DNA of 64,000 nt, from positions 24,238 through 88,237 of the IMG/VR virus record IMGVR_UViG_3300028275_000013; one strand, written 5' to 3'. Source of the stretch: a virus. Below are positions 52,920 to 61,505 of the stretch, one piece after another. The number at the start of each line of letters is the position of its first letter. Position 1 is the first letter of the stretch. The translations under genes were made by a program, and so were the position numbers. The notes beneath the pieces were generated by a model. The model searched no databases. It was not told where the DNA came from and saw nothing but the letters and a program-made list of their open reading frames with translations.

Positions 52920-54620
52920 ATGTCAACCAATCCTCTGAATGATATTTCCAGAGTATATCTGGAGCAAGTTTCTGAATCTGCAGTTCCTGGTAAACCTGCA
53001 GAAAGACTTGGTGCAGTGACTGCTATTCCTAAAAGTGAGCAAGATGCTGCCAGAGAAAGAACACTTGCAAAAGCAAAGGCAATGAGAGAAAAGAAAGGTA
53101 TCAAGGAAGCAGCAAAACCAGATTACTTGGATTTTGACAAGGATGGTAATGAAAAAGAATCCATGAAGAAGGCTTTGAGAGATAAAGCGAAGCAAAAAAT
53201 GGAAGAAGCGAAGAAAACAAATGATGGCAATCTTGCAAATAATTATCCTCCATATGACAAAGTAACTAGAGGTGATGTAATTGCGGGTAGGTTGGGTAAG
53301 GATGAAATGGGTGGAAGCAAAAAAGTTGCAAAAGAAGGATTCTCCAATTGGAGAGAAGATTTGGTTGAAATTACCGATAAAGTTGATAATAAGGAAAATC
53401 AAAAAATTGTTGAAAAGCAAGTAAAAAATAAAATAAAAACAAGTGCAATTGGGTCTGGTATTAAAATAGGTGAATCAGTTGAAAATCTTGGTGGAACATT
53501 GATTGAAATGGTAGAACTTGATGAAGAAGTTCTTACTGAAACTGTTGATATTGCGACTGAATATTTTTATGAACAGGGTTTAAATGAAGAAGGTTTAGAT
53601 ATTCTTATTGAAGAACTTGGGCTTGAGGAATTTGTAAATTTTGTTTTTGAAATTTCGGAAGAATATACATTAAACGAAGCAAGAACTTTACTTGGTAAAA
53701 AGAAAAGTCCTCAAAAACTTCCAAAAGGAACTGCACCGTCTCAAGCAACAAAGGCAGCAGTTCAAAAGTATGGAACTACTCGAAGATTTAAGTCAAGTCC
53801 TGCATCGTCAACTGTCAGAAAAAAATCAGTTGCTATTAAAAAAGCTGTTGAAAAGCAACCATCTAAGAAACCAGTAAGAGATGCAATTGCAAAAGGAATT
53901 TTTGGCGCAGTAAAAGCATACCAATCTGGAATGGAAAGGCATCGTGCAGCAACTCAAACTGCAGGAAAAGCACTAAGAGTTGCTGCAAAAGGAGCATCTG
54001 AATTTGGTAAAGGCGTAAAATCTGGTGTTACTGGAACTGTTACTGCTGCTAAAAAAATTAAAAAAGCAGTATCTGAGGAAGTAATCAATGAAAAAGCTGC
54101 TAGTGAGCAGCAGCAAAAAATATTTGGACTTGCTCTTTCGGTAAAAAGAGGTCAGACTCCAAGATCTGAAGTAAGTGATGCTGTTCTTAAAATTGTTGAT
54201 GATATGAGTGAGAAAAAAATTCGTGATTTTGCAAAAACAAAACATGAAAGAATTCCTAAAAAAGTTGAAGAAGCAGTCGCAGATTCTACTGCATTAACCC
54301 CTCAAGAACTTCAAGTTCAAAAACAAAGAGCTTCTCTTGACACTAGGATTGCTACTCTTAGAAAACAAGCATTAATGAAGCAAAGAAAACCAGAAACTGT
54401 TTCTGAAGAAGATTCTGATCGAATGAAGGATAGACAACTTGAGCGTGGTGGAATGGGTGCTCGTTCTTCAACATCTCCTGCAAAACAATCTGCATCAAAA
54501 CCAGAAACTCCAGCAGAAAGAGAAGCAAGAATGAAAAGACATAAAGAGACCTCCCAAAGAGCGTTAGATTTTGTGAGACAACAAATGATTTCCAAACATG
54601 GTAAAGGATCTTTAATGTAA
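52920..54620 (+). CDS. large modular prohead-core/internal protein candidate
   Basis: A 566-residue, Lys/Glu/Ala-rich protein with several candidate gp21 sites: VSE/S at residues 17-20 and LNE/A near 255. A segment at 198-255 (EVLTETVDIATEYFYEQGLN, then GLEEFVNFVFEISEEY) is an acidic helical module. Basic, histone-like segments follow (KGIFGAVKAYQSGMERHRAA; KKIKKAVSEEV). A module near 400-450 (QQQKIFGLALSVKRGQTPRS) also looks separate. It has no enzymatic motif I can see. It follows the nucleotidyltransferase by 12 bases and is likely co-expressed late. An internal head protein is the best guess. Confidence 0.65.
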   Translation: MSTNPLNDISRVYLEQVSESAVPGKPAERLGAVTAIPKSEQDAARERTLAKAKAMREKKGIKEAAKPDYLDFDKDGNEKESMKKALRDKAKQKMEEAKKTNDGNLANNYPPYDKVTRGDVIAGRLGKDEMGGSKKVAKEGFSNWREDLVEITDKVDNKENQKIVEKQVKNKIKTSAIGSGIKIGESVENLGGTLIEMVELDEEVLTETVDIATEYFYEQGLNEEGLDILIEELGLEEFVNFVFEISEEYTLNEARTLLGKKKSPQKLPKGTAPSQATKAAVQKYGTTRRFKSSPASSTVRKKSVAIKKAVEKQPSKKPVRDAIAKGIFGAVKAYQSGMERHRAATQTAGKALRVAAKGASEFGKGVKSGVTGTVTAAKKIKKAVSEEVINEKAASEQQQKIFGLALSVKRGQTPRSEVSDAVLKIVDDMSEKKIRDFAKTKHERIPKKVEEAVADSTALTPQELQVQKQRASLDTRIATLRKQALMKQRKPETVSEEDSDRMKDRQLERGGMGARSSTSPAKQSASKPETPAEREARMKRHKETSQRALDFVRQQMISKHGKGSLM

Positions 54621-54659
54621 TCCTAAATAAGATAGGATACTCTCTTACGGAGGAACATC

Positions 54660-54833
54660 ATGGGCGCAGTAGTTGCAGTGGTAAAACCACTTTTAATTCA
54701 AATCGCGACACATCCAGCAGTTAAAAATCTTGTTCTTGACTTACTTAAAAAGTATGTTGATAGTACAGATAATAGCATTGATAATGTAGTTTATGATCTT
54801 GTAAAGGATAAACTCTTTACGCCACAAGCATGA
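54660..54833 (+). CDS. small helical protein
   Basis: A 57-residue protein with a hydrophobic N-terminal helix (AVVAVVKPLLIQIATHPAVK) and an acidic-amphipathic second half (DSTDNSIDNVVYDLVKDKLF). A ribosome site (GGAGG) precedes the ATG. It overlaps the next small membrane gene by 4 bases. The pair recurs in marine phages as far as I recall. A role in membrane association or lysis is possible but unproven. Confidence 0.6.
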   Translation: MGAVVAVVKPLLIQIATHPAVKNLVLDLLKKYVDSTDNSIDNVVYDLVKDKLFTPQA

Positions 54834-54994
54834 TTACTTGTTTTGTGACCAACTGGGGAGTTACCATTGTTCTCGGTCTACTGCTAACCACTTCCGAGTG
54901 GTTAGCAAAAACAAAAAGATTTGAGGAAAATGGATTACTTGATCTGACAACTAATTTTTTGAGGGTTGTTTTACATAAAGAGACCAAAAAGTAA
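54830..54994 (+). CDS. small membrane protein
   Basis: A 54-residue protein with one predicted membrane segment (WGVTIVLGLLLTTSEWL, residues 9-25) and a basic C-terminus. It starts in the stop of the preceding gene and ends 15 bases into a terminator stem. It could be a holin-like or other inner-membrane protein. No lysis enzyme is adjacent; the lysozyme-domain gene is 7.6 kb away. Confidence 0.6.
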   Translation: MITCFVTNWGVTIVLGLLLTTSEWLAKTKRFEENGLLDLTTNFLRVVLHKETKK

Positions 54995-55008
54995 GGTCTC
55001 TTTTTTTT
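54979..55008 (+). terminator. intrinsic terminator fused to late-type motif
   Basis: AGAGACC / GGTCTCT stem with a 9-base loop and a run of eight T. The T run leads directly into TATAAATA at 55008-55015. Confidence 0.9.
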
Positions 55009-55015
55009 ATAAATA
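55009..55015 (+). promoter_or_regulatory. late-type promoter for structural gene
   Basis: ATAAATA, in the context TATAAATA that matches the T4 late consensus, 35 bases before the next start. Confidence 0.6.
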
Positions 55016-55049
55016 ATTTTTAGCAAATAACTTTTACGGAAGAAAGAAC

Positions 55050-55814
55050 ATGGCACTCTGGGGAAATAATGATGCTAAAGGTTCTGGTGGTACAGTATCT
55101 TTAGACTATCAAACTTTGACTGTGACCGGTAGTGGTACTACTTTTGGCAATGCAGGTGCTGCAGCAGTTGGTGATGTTATTCGTTTTGGATCTAGAACGG
55201 GTACTTATTATGGTGATGCTGTAATTGTGGGAATTACAAGTGCAACACAACTTTCAATTGCTTCTACCTCCAATTTAAGCGGTGCTACTATTTCTGGAGT
55301 TCAATTTGATATTAGCGAATTACCTAAGTATACTGTTCTCGATAGTACATTCAGTGCAGCAAATATTGCCGCTAGAAGTTTTTCACCAATTACATATACT
55401 GGAACTGCAACAGCATCTGCTGGAATTGGAACAAATGTTATTTCGTCAAGTGTTTTAAATGGGGCAACTGGAGTAGTTGTTGGTGATGCTCTAGTAAACA
55501 ATGGTAATAATGTTGTTATTAATAGCATTGGAGCAACGACAATTTCTCTTGCTTCAACAATTAGTGCTGGAATTAGTACAGGTGATATATTAAGATTCGC
55601 AAGACTTGCTGATGGATATGCTAGATCAGTTTATGGTGTTGCTGATGCTGGAATTGAAGTAGCACAAGGAACTTCATACGCTTTAACTCATGAGGGATGG
55701 GTTGGGGTTACAACTTACATGGGAGTTGAAGGTGAAATGAGAGTCAAGACCGAAGTTCTTGTTGCAATGTCTGGAATTACTACTGGTAATACTCCACTTT
55801 ATCCACCTGCTTGA
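55050..55814 (+). CDS. beta-rich virion structural protein
   Basis: A 254-residue Thr/Ser/Gly/Ala-rich protein (MALWGNNDAKGSGGTVSLDY) with repeated strand-turn units (VTGSGTTFGNAGAAAVGDVI, then GATGVVVGDALVNNGNNVVI). The C-terminal part (YALTHEGWVGVTTYMG) is more conserved in character. It has its own terminator-linked late motif, which suggests abundant late expression. A virion surface or tail component is likely. No T4 counterpart is evident. Confidence 0.65.
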   Translation: MALWGNNDAKGSGGTVSLDYQTLTVTGSGTTFGNAGAAAVGDVIRFGSRTGTYYGDAVIVGITSATQLSIASTSNLSGATISGVQFDISELPKYTVLDSTFSAANIAARSFSPITYTGTATASAGIGTNVISSSVLNGATGVVVGDALVNNGNNVVINSIGATTISLASTISAGISTGDILRFARLADGYARSVYGVADAGIEVAQGTSYALTHEGWVGVTTYMGVEGEMRVKTEVLVAMSGITTGNTPLYPPA

Positions 55815-55826
55815 ATTTAATAGTCT

Positions 55827-56231
55827 ATGTTATTTACTGAATTGAATGATGATAATTTTCTTTTATTTGCAATAAAAAACTATGAAAATCCTCAAGCGGT
55901 AACCAAAGAAGATTTTGATAAAGATTTAAATCATTTTAAGTACATTAAAAGATTATTGAAGCGATATAAAAAATCAGGTGAATTGAAAACTCACTTGATT
56001 TTAAATCACTTTATTATTCTCTATAATATATTTGGTGAAGCGGCAACTCCAATGTTATTTTTTAAACTTGAAAAAGATTTGTGGAATGTAGTTAAATCTT
56101 TTATTATTTTTTTGGGTAAGTTACCAGAGTATCCAAAGTCTAGTGTGAGTAACATTCAGGTTGATATGTATTGTTTGTCCGAACTGTATAAAATCTACAA
56201 TGGAAAAGAAGAAACTGGACAGGATAATTGA
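55827..56231 (+). CDS. conserved phage hypothetical protein
   Basis: A 134-residue helical protein (DDNFLLFAIKNYENPQAVTK, then RYKKSGELKTHLILNHFIIL, then LFFKLEKDLWNVVKSFIIFL). The pattern recurs in marine T4-like phages as far as I can recall, but I know of no assigned function. It lies between virion genes and overlaps the following small gene by 32 bases. An association with virion assembly is inferred. Confidence 0.65.
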   Translation: MLFTELNDDNFLLFAIKNYENPQAVTKEDFDKDLNHFKYIKRLLKRYKKSGELKTHLILNHFIILYNIFGEAATPMLFFKLEKDLWNVVKSFIIFLGKLPEYPKSSVSNIQVDMYCLSELYKIYNGKEETGQDN

Positions 56232-56415
56232 AATAATAAGAGAGCAAATGGTCGCAAATGCTCCAGGAGGATCTGGTGGTTTTTCTGGATCCGCTCAAGC
56301 AAAGGGTCCAACTGCTGGTTTTGATCCTGTTATGGGAATGACTAGAAGAAAAAAGATAATTGGATTAGGAAAAAATTCCAGAAATCGTTGGGATCCTAAA
56401 AAACAATCAACTTAA
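56200..56415 (+). CDS. small protein resembling the gp23 post-cleavage segment
   Basis: A 71-residue protein. Its middle (NAPGGSGGFSGSAQAK, then GPTAGFDPVMG, then TRR) closely parallels gp23 residues 65-98 (GASGAFGGG, GPTAGFDPV, IRR), just after the predicted gp21 cleavage point. The N-terminal 20 residues are a charged helix and the C-terminus is basic (RRKKIIGLGKNSRNRW). I take the ATG at 56200, inside the preceding gene. It could bind the same partner as the capsid N-terminus. The role is unknown. Confidence 0.6.
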   Translation: MEKKKLDRIIEIIREQMVANAPGGSGGFSGSAQAKGPTAGFDPVMGMTRRKKIIGLGKNSRNRWDPKKQST

Positions 56416-56420
56416 AGACA

Positions 56421-56768
56421 ATGTTCGGACAAGACTCAAAGATTAAAGTTGCGGTTCTTGAAGAAAGAGTGAAAATTCATGAGGAAATGGTAGAGCGTGT
56501 AGACGCTGCCATTCAAACTCTCAGTGAAACAAATCAGAATATTTGTAAAATGCTTGCAGTTCATGATGAAAGAATTTTTAATTGTGCAAGAAGTGATGTG
56601 GATATCAATGAAAAAATGGGTAAACTTGAAGTAAAAGTAGACGAACTTTCTAAGTTCAAATGGATGGCAGCAGGTGTTGTAGCACTTGCTTTGTTGTTTG
56701 TTCCATTTGTAACAGATTTTATAAATTCTTCAATAAATTCTTTAACCGAACAAGTTAAAACTAAATAA
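56421..56768 (+). CDS. coiled-coil membrane protein (XhlA-like layout)
   Basis: A 115-residue protein. Residues 5-80 form a coiled coil (VAVLEERVKIHEEMVERVDA, then EKMGKLEVKVDELSKFKWMA), residues 79-98 a membrane segment (AAGVVALALLFVPFVTDFI), and a short tail ends it. This matches the layout of XhlA-like hemolysin/holin accessory proteins. Lysis function is inferred from the layout only. It is the last gene before a 167-base gap. Confidence 0.65.
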   Translation: MFGQDSKIKVAVLEERVKIHEEMVERVDAAIQTLSETNQNICKMLAVHDERIFNCARSDVDINEKMGKLEVKVDELSKFKWMAAGVVALALLFVPFVTDFINSSINSLTEQVKTK

Positions 56769-56870
56769 TCAAGTGTTGGCACTGGTGCCAATGAAAACTA
56801 AAAATAAAACAACCATATATTCTCTTCAAAAGATTACAAACTCAGTTATAAAGTGGACAGGTCTTATAAC

Positions 56871-56909
56871 TGTTTTGTGTCTTGACAAAACACGATAACC
56901 TAGTAGAAT
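56871..56909 (+). promoter_or_regulatory. sigma70-type promoter with overlapping inverted repeat (gp61/nrd)
   Basis: TTGACA (56882-56887), a 16-base spacer, and TAGAAT (56904-56909), with predicted start near 56916. An 8-bp inverted repeat TGTTTTGT / ACAAAACA (56871-56892) overlaps the -35. The rest of the gap (56769-56870) holds only a small TTGGCA / TGCCAA hairpin near 56775. Confidence 0.8.
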
Positions 56910-56935
56910 AAACAGACTCCACACAGTGTATTGTC

Positions 56936-57904
56936 ATGGATTTTATTGATGTTAAATACATCAATTTGATTTCTTCTAGATTTCAAAAATTTAAAAGAGT
57001 AAAGCATAATCTTTACAACTTTCGTTGTCCTATTTGTGGCGATTCTCAAAAAAATAAAACCAAAGCAAGAGGATATTTATACCAAGTAAAAACTAATACA
57101 AACTTTAAGTGTCATAACTGTGGTATTAATATTTCTTTTAATAATTTTTTAAAGCAAATTGATTCCGTAATCTATAAACAATATACTTTCGAAAAATTTA
57201 AATCGGGAAATACGGGTAAAAACTTTGTTGTCGATGAACCTGTATTTAAATTTGAAGCGCCAAAGTTTAAATCAAAGATAAACTTACCAAAAGCATCCGA
57301 AAATTCTGATGCAAAAAAGTATCTAGAGAATAGAAAACTAAACCCGGATAAATTTTATTACACAGATCAGTTTAAATCGTGGACTAATTCCCTAAAAGAA
57401 GTCTTCGATGATACTTCTAAAGATGAACCTAGGATTGTTATTCCTTTGTTCTATCAAAATACTCTTGTTGGATTTCAAGGAAGATCTTTAAGTTCCAGCA
57501 AGATTAAATACATTACTATAATGCTCAGTGACGATGCACCAAAAATCTATGGTCTTGATGAAGTCCAAAAAAGTGAAACTGTCTACATCACCGAAGGTCC
57601 ATTCGACTCAACTTTCATTCGCAACGCGATTGCTCTTTGCGGAGCTGATGGTGATGTTGCTAAGTGGGGTATTTGTGATTGTGTTTGGATATACGATAAC
57701 GAACCACGTAATTCAGAAATCTTATCAAGAATTTCCCGTGTTATCGAAGATGGACAAAAAGTTGTCATCTGGCCTTCAACAATAAAAGAAAAAGACATCA
57801 ATGATATGGTTTTATCTGGACTTAACGTTCAAAATGTGATAGAATCAAATACTTACTCTGGATTAGAAGCAAAACTTAAATTTACTACCTGGAAGAAAAT
57901 ATGA
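56936..57904 (+). CDS. 61: DNA primase gp61
   Basis: Primase subunit of the phage primosome with helicase gp41. The N-terminal zinc ribbon is CPICGD (residues 33-38) with CHNCG near 61. A Toprim-type catalytic core contains ITEGPFDSTF near residue 219 and the acidic stretch WIYDNEPRNS. Length 322 (T4: 342). Its promoter is immediately upstream, and its stop overlaps nrdA by 4 bases. Confidence 0.95.
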   Translation: MDFIDVKYINLISSRFQKFKRVKHNLYNFRCPICGDSQKNKTKARGYLYQVKTNTNFKCHNCGINISFNNFLKQIDSVIYKQYTFEKFKSGNTGKNFVVDEPVFKFEAPKFKSKINLPKASENSDAKKYLENRKLNPDKFYYTDQFKSWTNSLKEVFDDTSKDEPRIVIPLFYQNTLVGFQGRSLSSSKIKYITIMLSDDAPKIYGLDEVQKSETVYITEGPFDSTFIRNAIALCGADGDVAKWGICDCVWIYDNEPRNSEILSRISRVIEDGQKVVIWPSTIKEKDINDMVLSGLNVQNVIESNTYSGLEAKLKFTTWKKI

Positions 57905-60198
57905 GCAACGGTACAAAGGTTAAAAAGCGTGATGGTCGAATTGAATCTCTTGACCTAGATAAGATGCATTTGATGGTTGAGGAGGCATGTAGGGGTCTTG
58001 CGGGGGTCTCTGCGAGTCAAGTTGAGATGACTTCGGGTATTCAGTTTTATGATGGAATTACTACCGCAGAAATTCAAGAAATCTTGATTCGTTCTGCATC
58101 GGATTTAATCGATTTGGAGCATCCTAACTATCAATATGTTGCTGCTCGTCTGCTTCTTTTTGCAGTCCGTAAGCAACTTTATGGAAAGATGAAAGAATTG
58201 CCTTCTCTTGAGCACCATATTTACAATTGTGTAAATCGAGAAGTATATGATAATGATATTTTTAACAAGTATTCAAAAGAAGAAATTGATAAAGTTGATT
58301 CATATATTGATCATGACCGCGACTATTTGTTCACTTATGCAGGTCTACGTCAAGTCGTTGATAAGTACCTCGTGCAAGATAGAAGCGGTGGTGGAGTATA
58401 TGAAACTCCGCAATTCATGTATATGATGATTGCTCTCACTATCTTCGCAGAGTACCCAAAAGAAACTAGAATGTCATATGTTAAGAGGTATTATGACGCA
58501 ATCTCCAAGCACAAAATCAACATCCCAACTCCCATCATGGCAGGAGTGCGAACGCCACTTAGACAATTTGCTAGTTGTGTTCTTGTTGATGTTGATGACA
58601 CCCTCGATTCTATCTTTAGCTCTGATATGGCTATTGGTAGATATGTTGCACAGAGGGCGGGAATCGGCATCAACGCTGGTAGGATCCGTGGCATCAACAG
58701 CAAAATCAGAGGGGGAGAAGTTCAACACACGGGTGTTGTACCATTTCTCAAGAAGTTTGAAGCAACTGTCAGATGTTGCACGCAGAATGGCATACGAGGT
58801 GGATCCGCGACAGTCCACTTCCCAATCTGGCACCAAGAAATAGAAGATATTCTTGTTCTTAAAAACAATAAGGGTACGGAGGATAATCGTGTTCGCAAAC
58901 TTGATTACAGCATTCAAATCAGCAAACTCTTCTATGAGAGGTTCATTCAAGATGGTGAGATCACGCTTTTCTCCCCACATGATGTACCTGGACTTTATGA
59001 TTGCTTTGGACTCGCTGGTTTTGATGAGCTCTACTGTGCATATGAAAAGGATTCGTCCATTCCGAAAAAAACTGTTAAAGCACAAGAACTCATTCTCAAT
59101 CTCCTTAAAGAAAGAGCTGAGACGGGTAGGATCTATATTATGAATATTGATCATTGCAACTCTCATTCTTCATTTAAAGATAAGGTGAATATGTCCAATC
59201 TCTGCCAAGAGATTACTCTTCCTACTGATCCAATTCATCATATTGATGATAAGATGGGTGAGATTGCTCTTTGTATTCTTTCAGCTATCAATGTTGGAAA
59301 GGTAAAGTCTGATGAAGAACTTGAAGAACTTTGTGATCTTTCTGTTCGTGGTTTGGATGAGTTGATTGACTATCAAAAGTACCCCGTAGAGGCGGCAGAA
59401 ATCGCCACCAAGGCGCGTCGTTCTCTTGGTATAGGGTTTATTGGTCTTGCACACTATTTGGCAAAACTTGGATTCGATTATGATTCTCAGGAAGCATGGG
59501 ATGCTGTTCATGGTTTGTCAGAATCTTTCCAGTATTACCTTTTGAAGTCATCAAACCAACTTGCTAAAGAAAAGGGTTATTGTGAATATTTTGGACGCAC
59601 CAAGTATGCAGATGGCATTCTTCCAATCGACACTTATAAAAAAGATGTAGACGAAATTTCATCCATAAACCTTCAGCATGATTGGGAAAATCTTAGAGCA
59701 TCTATCTTGGAACACGGTCTCAGGCACTCAACACTGTCCGCACAAATGCCATCGGAGAGCAGTTCCGTTGTGTCAAACGCAACAAATGGAATCGAACCAC
59801 CTCGCGGATTCTTGTCCGTTAAGAAAAGTAAAAAGGGACCACTCAAACAAATTGTTCCACAATATCATGCTCTTAAGAATAACTATACGCTTCTTTGGGA
59901 TATGGAGTCCAATCGTGGTTATATTAATGTTGTTGCTGTGATGCAAAAATTCTTTGATCAGGCAATTTCTGGAAACTGGAGTTACAATCCAGAGAACTAT
60001 GATGACAATGAAGTTCCAGTTTCTGTAATGGCAAATGACTTTTTGACTACATACAAGTACGGGTGGAAAACTTCTTACTATCAAAATACTTATGATATTA
60101 AGACTGATGAAGTAGTAGAAGAAAAACCCAATCTTCAAGATTTGCTAAGTGAGTTAAGTACAGTAGAGGAGGGAGAGTGTGAATCCTGTGCAGTTTAA
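57901..60198 (+). CDS. nrdA: class Ia ribonucleotide reductase alpha subunit
   Basis: Large subunit, which reduces ribonucleotides to deoxyribonucleotides for phage DNA synthesis. Catalytic features are RQFASCVLVD (first active-site Cys), NLCQEI (Asn, radical Cys, Glu) and ALCILSAINVG (second redox Cys), with a C-terminal CESC pair for regeneration. Length 765, normal for the class. An N-terminal ATP-cone-like region is present (KKRDGRIESLDLDKMHLM). It is coupled to gp61 upstream and nrdB downstream. Confidence 0.97.
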   Translation: MSNGTKVKKRDGRIESLDLDKMHLMVEEACRGLAGVSASQVEMTSGIQFYDGITTAEIQEILIRSASDLIDLEHPNYQYVAARLLLFAVRKQLYGKMKELPSLEHHIYNCVNREVYDNDIFNKYSKEEIDKVDSYIDHDRDYLFTYAGLRQVVDKYLVQDRSGGGVYETPQFMYMMIALTIFAEYPKETRMSYVKRYYDAISKHKINIPTPIMAGVRTPLRQFASCVLVDVDDTLDSIFSSDMAIGRYVAQRAGIGINAGRIRGINSKIRGGEVQHTGVVPFLKKFEATVRCCTQNGIRGGSATVHFPIWHQEIEDILVLKNNKGTEDNRVRKLDYSIQISKLFYERFIQDGEITLFSPHDVPGLYDCFGLAGFDELYCAYEKDSSIPKKTVKAQELILNLLKERAETGRIYIMNIDHCNSHSSFKDKVNMSNLCQEITLPTDPIHHIDDKMGEIALCILSAINVGKVKSDEELEELCDLSVRGLDELIDYQKYPVEAAEIATKARRSLGIGFIGLAHYLAKLGFDYDSQEAWDAVHGLSESFQYYLLKSSNQLAKEKGYCEYFGRTKYADGILPIDTYKKDVDEISSINLQHDWENLRASILEHGLRHSTLSAQMPSESSSVVSNATNGIEPPRGFLSVKKSKKGPLKQIVPQYHALKNNYTLLWDMESNRGYINVVAVMQKFFDQAISGNWSYNPENYDDNEVPVSVMANDFLTTYKYGWKTSYYQNTYDIKTDEVVEEKPNLQDLLSELSTVEEGECESCAV

Positions 60199-61366
60199 AA
60201 TTTCTTCAACCGAAGAAACCACCGAAATTAAAGGAATGACCGTTTTTAATACTGAAAAAGTAGATACCAAGAAGCAACCAATGTTTTTTGGTAAACCTCT
60301 TGGGATTCAGAGATATGACTCATACAAGTATCCCATCTTTGACAAATTAACTACTCAGCAACTTGGATACTTCTGGAGACCCGAAGAGGTATCTCTCCAA
60401 AAAGATCGTGGAGATTATCAAACACTTCGTCCCGAACAAAAGCATATCTATACTTCTAATCTGAAGTATCAGATTATGCTTGACTCTGTTCAGGGTCGTG
60501 GTCCTGGTATGGCATTCATTCCTTACTGCTCACTACCTGAATTGGAAGCATGTATGGAAGTATGGGGATTTATGGAAATGATTCATAGTCGTTCATACAC
60601 TTATATTATTAAAAACATTTATTCAGACCCATCTGAAGTTTTTGATACTATTATTGGCGATGAGCGTATTCTGGAACGCGCTAAGACCGTTACAAAATCA
60701 TATGATGATTTCATTCAATCAGCCCAAACTTATGGTACATCCAATGCTTGGATGCATAATCTTGAAGGAGTCTCATACGCAAAGGAAACAATCAATGATG
60801 TTAAACGAAAACTCTATAGAGCAGTCGCAAATGTTAATATTCTTGAGGGTATTCGCTTCTACGTTAGTTTTGCTTGTAGTTTCGCCTTTGGTGAACTTAA
60901 GCTTATGGAGGGATCAGCTAAGATTATCTCTCTCATCGCAAGAGACGAAAATCAACATCTAGCACTTACTCAAAACATTCTGAATAAGTGGAGAGATGGT
61001 GATGATCCTGAAATGCAAAAGATTATGAAAGAAGAGGAAGAATGGACTTATAAGATGTTTGATCGTGCTGTTAATGAAGAAAAGCGTTGGGCAGACTATC
61101 TGTTCAAAGATGGCAGTATGATTGGACTCAATGATAAACTTCTTCAGCAATATGTAGAGTGGATTGCAAATAGAAGACTTAAAGCAATTGGATTAAAACC
61201 CCAATACGATATTTCAGCAAACAACAACCCACTTCCTTGGACACAGCACTGGATTTCTTCTAAAGGTCTCCAGGTTGCTCCCCAGGAAACGGAAGTAGAA
61301 TCATATGTAGTTGGTGGAATCAAACAAGATGTTACCAAAAATACTTTCTCAGGATTCAAACTATGA
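60179..61366 (+). CDS. nrdB: class Ia ribonucleotide reductase beta subunit
   Basis: Radical-generating small subunit. Di-iron ligands lie in helices such as LPELEACMEVWGFMEMIHSR and ARDENQHLALTQNIL, with the tyrosyl-radical region between them. Length 395. The start is GTG at 60179, supported by an AGGAGGG ribosome site 5 bases upstream; it overlaps nrdA by 20 bases. A start at ATG 60237 would be weaker. Together with nrdA it forms a complete phage enzyme. Confidence 0.95.
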   Translation: MNPVQFKISSTEETTEIKGMTVFNTEKVDTKKQPMFFGKPLGIQRYDSYKYPIFDKLTTQQLGYFWRPEEVSLQKDRGDYQTLRPEQKHIYTSNLKYQIMLDSVQGRGPGMAFIPYCSLPELEACMEVWGFMEMIHSRSYTYIIKNIYSDPSEVFDTIIGDERILERAKTVTKSYDDFIQSAQTYGTSNAWMHNLEGVSYAKETINDVKRKLYRAVANVNILEGIRFYVSFACSFAFGELKLMEGSAKIISLIARDENQHLALTQNILNKWRDGDDPEMQKIMKEEEEWTYKMFDRAVNEEKRWADYLFKDGSMIGLNDKLLQQYVEWIANRRLKAIGLKPQYDISANNNPLPWTQHWISSKGLQVAPQETEVESYVVGGIKQDVTKNTFSGFKL

Positions 61367-61475
61367 TGAATGGTGTGAACAGGAAATTCTGAACGCATAC
61401 AAAGAAGCGGCAGAATGTGATGAGTTTATGTTTGGAGATTATGACTTTTGTAAAGAATGGTTAAATGATATCTGA
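61329..61475 (+). CDS. small acidic protein after nrdB
   Basis: A 48-codon frame overlapping the end of nrdB by 38 bases and ending just before a terminator. The product is acidic and aromatic (YDEWCEQEILNAYKEAAECD, then FMFGDYDFCKEW). The exact start is uncertain. The position, as the last gene of the nrd unit, supports a real small gene. Function unknown. Confidence 0.55.
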   Translation: MLPKILSQDSNYDEWCEQEILNAYKEAAECDEFMFGDYDFCKEWLNDI

Positions 61476-61480
61476 TAGAT

Positions 61481-61505
61481 AGGGGAGGTCACACTCCTCT
61501 TTTTT
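61481..61505 (+). terminator. intrinsic terminator after the nrd unit
   Basis: AGGGGAG / CTCCTCT stem (one G-T pair) with a 6-base loop, followed by a T run that ends at the ATG of the next gene. Confidence 0.85.

Noticed and set aside
58474-59166. Antisense frame of 230 codons over nrdA
   Set aside because: The sense frame carries the catalytic residues of ribonucleotide reductase. The antisense product has no recognisable pattern.
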